Positions 15,430 through 16,771 of a stretch of DNA of 16,771 bases are shown here, piece after piece. Source of the stretch: a bacterium (GTDB taxonomy: Bacteria; SZUA-79; Acidulodesulfobacterales; Acidulodesulfobacteraceae); assembly GCA_021806125.1 (NCBI GenBank), contig JAJZYC010000015.1, positions 1-16,771 on the forward strand, in the 5' to 3' direction. The notes beneath the pieces were generated by a model. That model saw only the letters and a program-made list of their open reading frames with translations. It was not told the DNA's origin and did no database searches. Position 1 is the stretch's first letter; each line of letters starts with the position of its first letter. The position numbers were made by a program, and so were the translations under genes.

Positions 15430-15530
15430 GGTCAATATCTGACCCACTCCTTAGAAAAATATGTGGTCGGCCTTCGGCCATATATTTTTCTATGTTTAAA
15501 AAACATCGTTTTGTACATAAAAATATGGCC
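15430..15530. repeat. cluster of mutually pairing palindromes between ilvC and psd
   Basis: The elements GAAAAATATGTGGTC (15454-15468) and GGCCATATATTTTTC (15476-15490) form a 15-pair stem with two G-U pairs on the plus strand. The same right arm can also pair with AAAAATATGGCC (15519-15530). A separate perfect palindrome GGTCA-ATATC-TGACC lies at 15430-15444. Flanking A and T runs make the main hairpin terminator-like. The region is non-coding; it lengthens the open frame of psd artificially. Confidence 0.55.
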
Positions 15531-15547
15531 GGCGGGGACAATTATTT

Positions 15548-16564
15548 TTAATTTTTCGATTTATCGACTATTTTATTTTTAGTTATCCAAGGCATCAATG
15601 ACCGCAATCTATTCCCGACCCTTTCAAGCTGATGCTCTTCCCCGTTTCTGGTAAGGGCGTTAAACGAAGGCTTGCTGGCTTTATTCTCGAGCATCCATTC
15701 CGTTGCAAATTTTCCGGACCTTATCTCTTCCAGAACTTTTTTCATTTCTGATTTTACCCTTTCGTCGATAACTCTCGGTCCTCTTGTCAGATCGCCGTAT
15801 TGAGCTGTATTGCTTATAGAATATCTCATATTTGAAATTCCGCCCTCGTATATAAGGTCGACTATAAGTTTCATTTCATGTATGCATTCGAAATATGCGC
15901 TCTCTTCTTGATATCCTGCTTCGACAAGCGTTTCAAAGCCGGCGGTCATAAGAGCCGCAAGCCCTCCGCACAGAACTGCCTGCTCTCCGAAAAGATCGGT
16001 TTCGGTTTCTTCCCTGAAAGTGGACTCCAAGATTCCGGCTTTGCCTCCGCCTATAGCGGCGGCATAAGATAAAGCCATATTTTTTGTATTCCCGGTATAA
16101 TCGTTATGCACCGCAATTAAATCAGGTACGCCCCCTCCTTTTTCGAATTCATGCCTTACTAAATGACCCGGTCCTTTTGGCGCTACCATAAAAACGTTTA
16201 CCTCTTTCGGAGGAATTATCTGTCCGAAATGTATACTGAAACCATGAGCAAAGACTAAGTATTTATCTGCTTTTAATCCGGGTTCTATATCGTTTTTATA
16301 AACGTCTCCATGAATTTCGTCCGGAAGCAAAACCATAATAACGTCGGCTTTTTCTGTCGCTTCTTTGACCGGATAGACTTCAAAACCGGCATTTTTTGCT
16401 TTTCCAAAAGAATTGCCGTCCGGTCTTAAGCCTATTATCACTTTCACGCCGGAATCTTTTAAATTTAAAGCATGGGCATGCCCCTGCGACCCATAACCAA
16501 TGATTGCTACGGTTTTAGATTGAATCAACCTTAAATCGGCATCTTTTTCGTAAAAAATGTTCAT
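15548..16564 (-). CDS. ilvC: ketol-acid reductoisomerase (NADP+), class I
   Basis: A 338-residue cytoplasmic enzyme of valine, isoleucine and leucine synthesis. It isomerises and reduces acetolactate or acetohydroxybutyrate using NADPH and Mg2+. The Rossmann motif GYGSQGHAHALNLKDSG spans 23-39. R47 and S52 in the following loop suggest NADPH preference. H107 (FAHGFSIHFG) and the metal ligands D190, E194, E226 and E230 (ETETDLFGEQ, ECIHE) are present. The knotted C-terminal domain is of class I length. ATG 16564 has AAAGGGGG upstream. It follows ilvN by 32 nt, as in most ilvBNC operons. Confidence 0.97.
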   Translation of the reverse strand: MNIFYEKDADLRLIQSKTVAIIGYGSQGHAHALNLKDSGVKVIIGLRPDGNSFGKAKNAGFEVYPVKEATEKADVIMVLLPDEIHGDVYKNDIEPGLKADKYLVFAHGFSIHFGQIIPPKEVNVFMVAPKGPGHLVRHEFEKGGGVPDLIAVHNDYTGNTKNMALSYAAAIGGGKAGILESTFREETETDLFGEQAVLCGGLAALMTAGFETLVEAGYQEESAYFECIHEMKLIVDLIYEGGISNMRYSISNTAQYGDLTRGPRVIDERVKSEMKKVLEEIRSGKFATEWMLENKASKPSFNALTRNGEEHQLERVGNRLRSLMPWITKNKIVDKSKN

Positions 16565-16596
16565 TAAAAACCCCCTTTATTTCTTATTTATATTTA

Positions 16597-16771
16597 TCAA
16601 CTTTGCTTTCTCGTTCTCTGTAAGGCTATTATCCCCGTTTTTACGATATCTTTTATTCCTAAAGGCCTTAAAATATCTATAAGCGATTCTATTTTCCTTT
16701 CGGAGCCGGTCACCTCTAAAGTATAAGAATTTCTAGAAACGTCTATTACGCGGCCTCCGAATATGTCTTTT
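16597..16771 (-). CDS. ilvN: acetolactate synthase small (regulatory) subunit, C-terminal part
   Basis: The window holds only the last 57 codons, ending at TGA 16599-16597. The peptide reads GGRVIDVSRNSYTLEVTGSE, then KIESLIDILRPLGIKDIVKTG and IALQRTRK. This is the C-terminal ACT-like domain of IlvN/IlvH, which binds the catalytic IlvB subunit and mediates valine feedback inhibition. Position just before ilvC agrees. The N-terminal ACT domain lies beyond the window. Confidence 0.88.
   Translation of the reverse strand, partial: KDIFGGRVIDVSRNSYTLEVTGSERKIESLIDILRPLGIKDIVKTGIIALQRTRKQS

Noticed and set aside
15407..15541. 45-codon N-terminal extension of the phosphatidylserine decarboxylase
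   Set aside because: It consists of palindromic intergenic DNA and would make the protein too long for the short Psd family.

Overview
The window comes from an AT-rich Gram-negative bacterium. All genes but one read on the minus strand. The order ilvN-ilvC-psd-pssA-leuA-leuC-leuD-leuB-asd, read from high to low coordinates, is an arrangement known from Deltaproteobacteria (Desulfobacterota and relatives). Together with a BCAM0308-type zinc-ribbon protein this suggests an uncultured member of that broad group. An affiliation with the acidophilic Sva0485/SZUA-79 clade is only a guess from the low GC and the gene order.

Right part (16771 down to about 6617): a long co-directional biosynthetic block. 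It starts with the 3' end of ilvN (regulatory subunit of acetolactate synthase) and ilvC (ketol-acid reductoisomerase). Two phospholipid genes follow, psd and pssA, which make phosphatidylethanolamine. Then come the complete leucine branch leuA, leuC, leuD, leuB, then asd (aspartate semialdehyde dehydrogenase) and murJ (lipid II flippase). Most gaps are short. The exceptions are a structured 141-nt gap between ilvC and psd and a 165-nt gap between leuC and leuD. The second holds a pair of REP-like palindromes in inverted orientation. Both gaps caused spurious N-terminal extensions of the following reading frames, so the starts of psd and leuD have been moved inward.

Middle (6616 down to 3801): an accessory island. 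A single-polypeptide restriction-modification enzyme (HsdR-type nuclease domain, N6-adenine methylase, HsdS-like recognition domain) has visibly AT-richer coding sequence than its neighbours. Upstream of it lie a sigma70-type promoter with perfect hexamers and a decayed fragment of an ISXO2/IS1595-type transposase that runs into its start codon. The promoter spacer carries a direct repeat of the form GTTC-N7-GTTC, and the next gene downstream is lexA.

Left part (3646 down to 1): lexA, with an unusually long linker and its own terminator buried in the convergent neighbour. Next are the only plus-strand gene (an L,D-transpeptidase), a BCAM0308-family zinc-ribbon protein and an almost complete phoH cut by the window edge. 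Good promoter-like sequences are visible upstream of phoH, the BCAM0308 gene, the L,D-transpeptidase and the restriction-modification gene. No tRNA, rRNA, CRISPR array or intact insertion sequence is visible.
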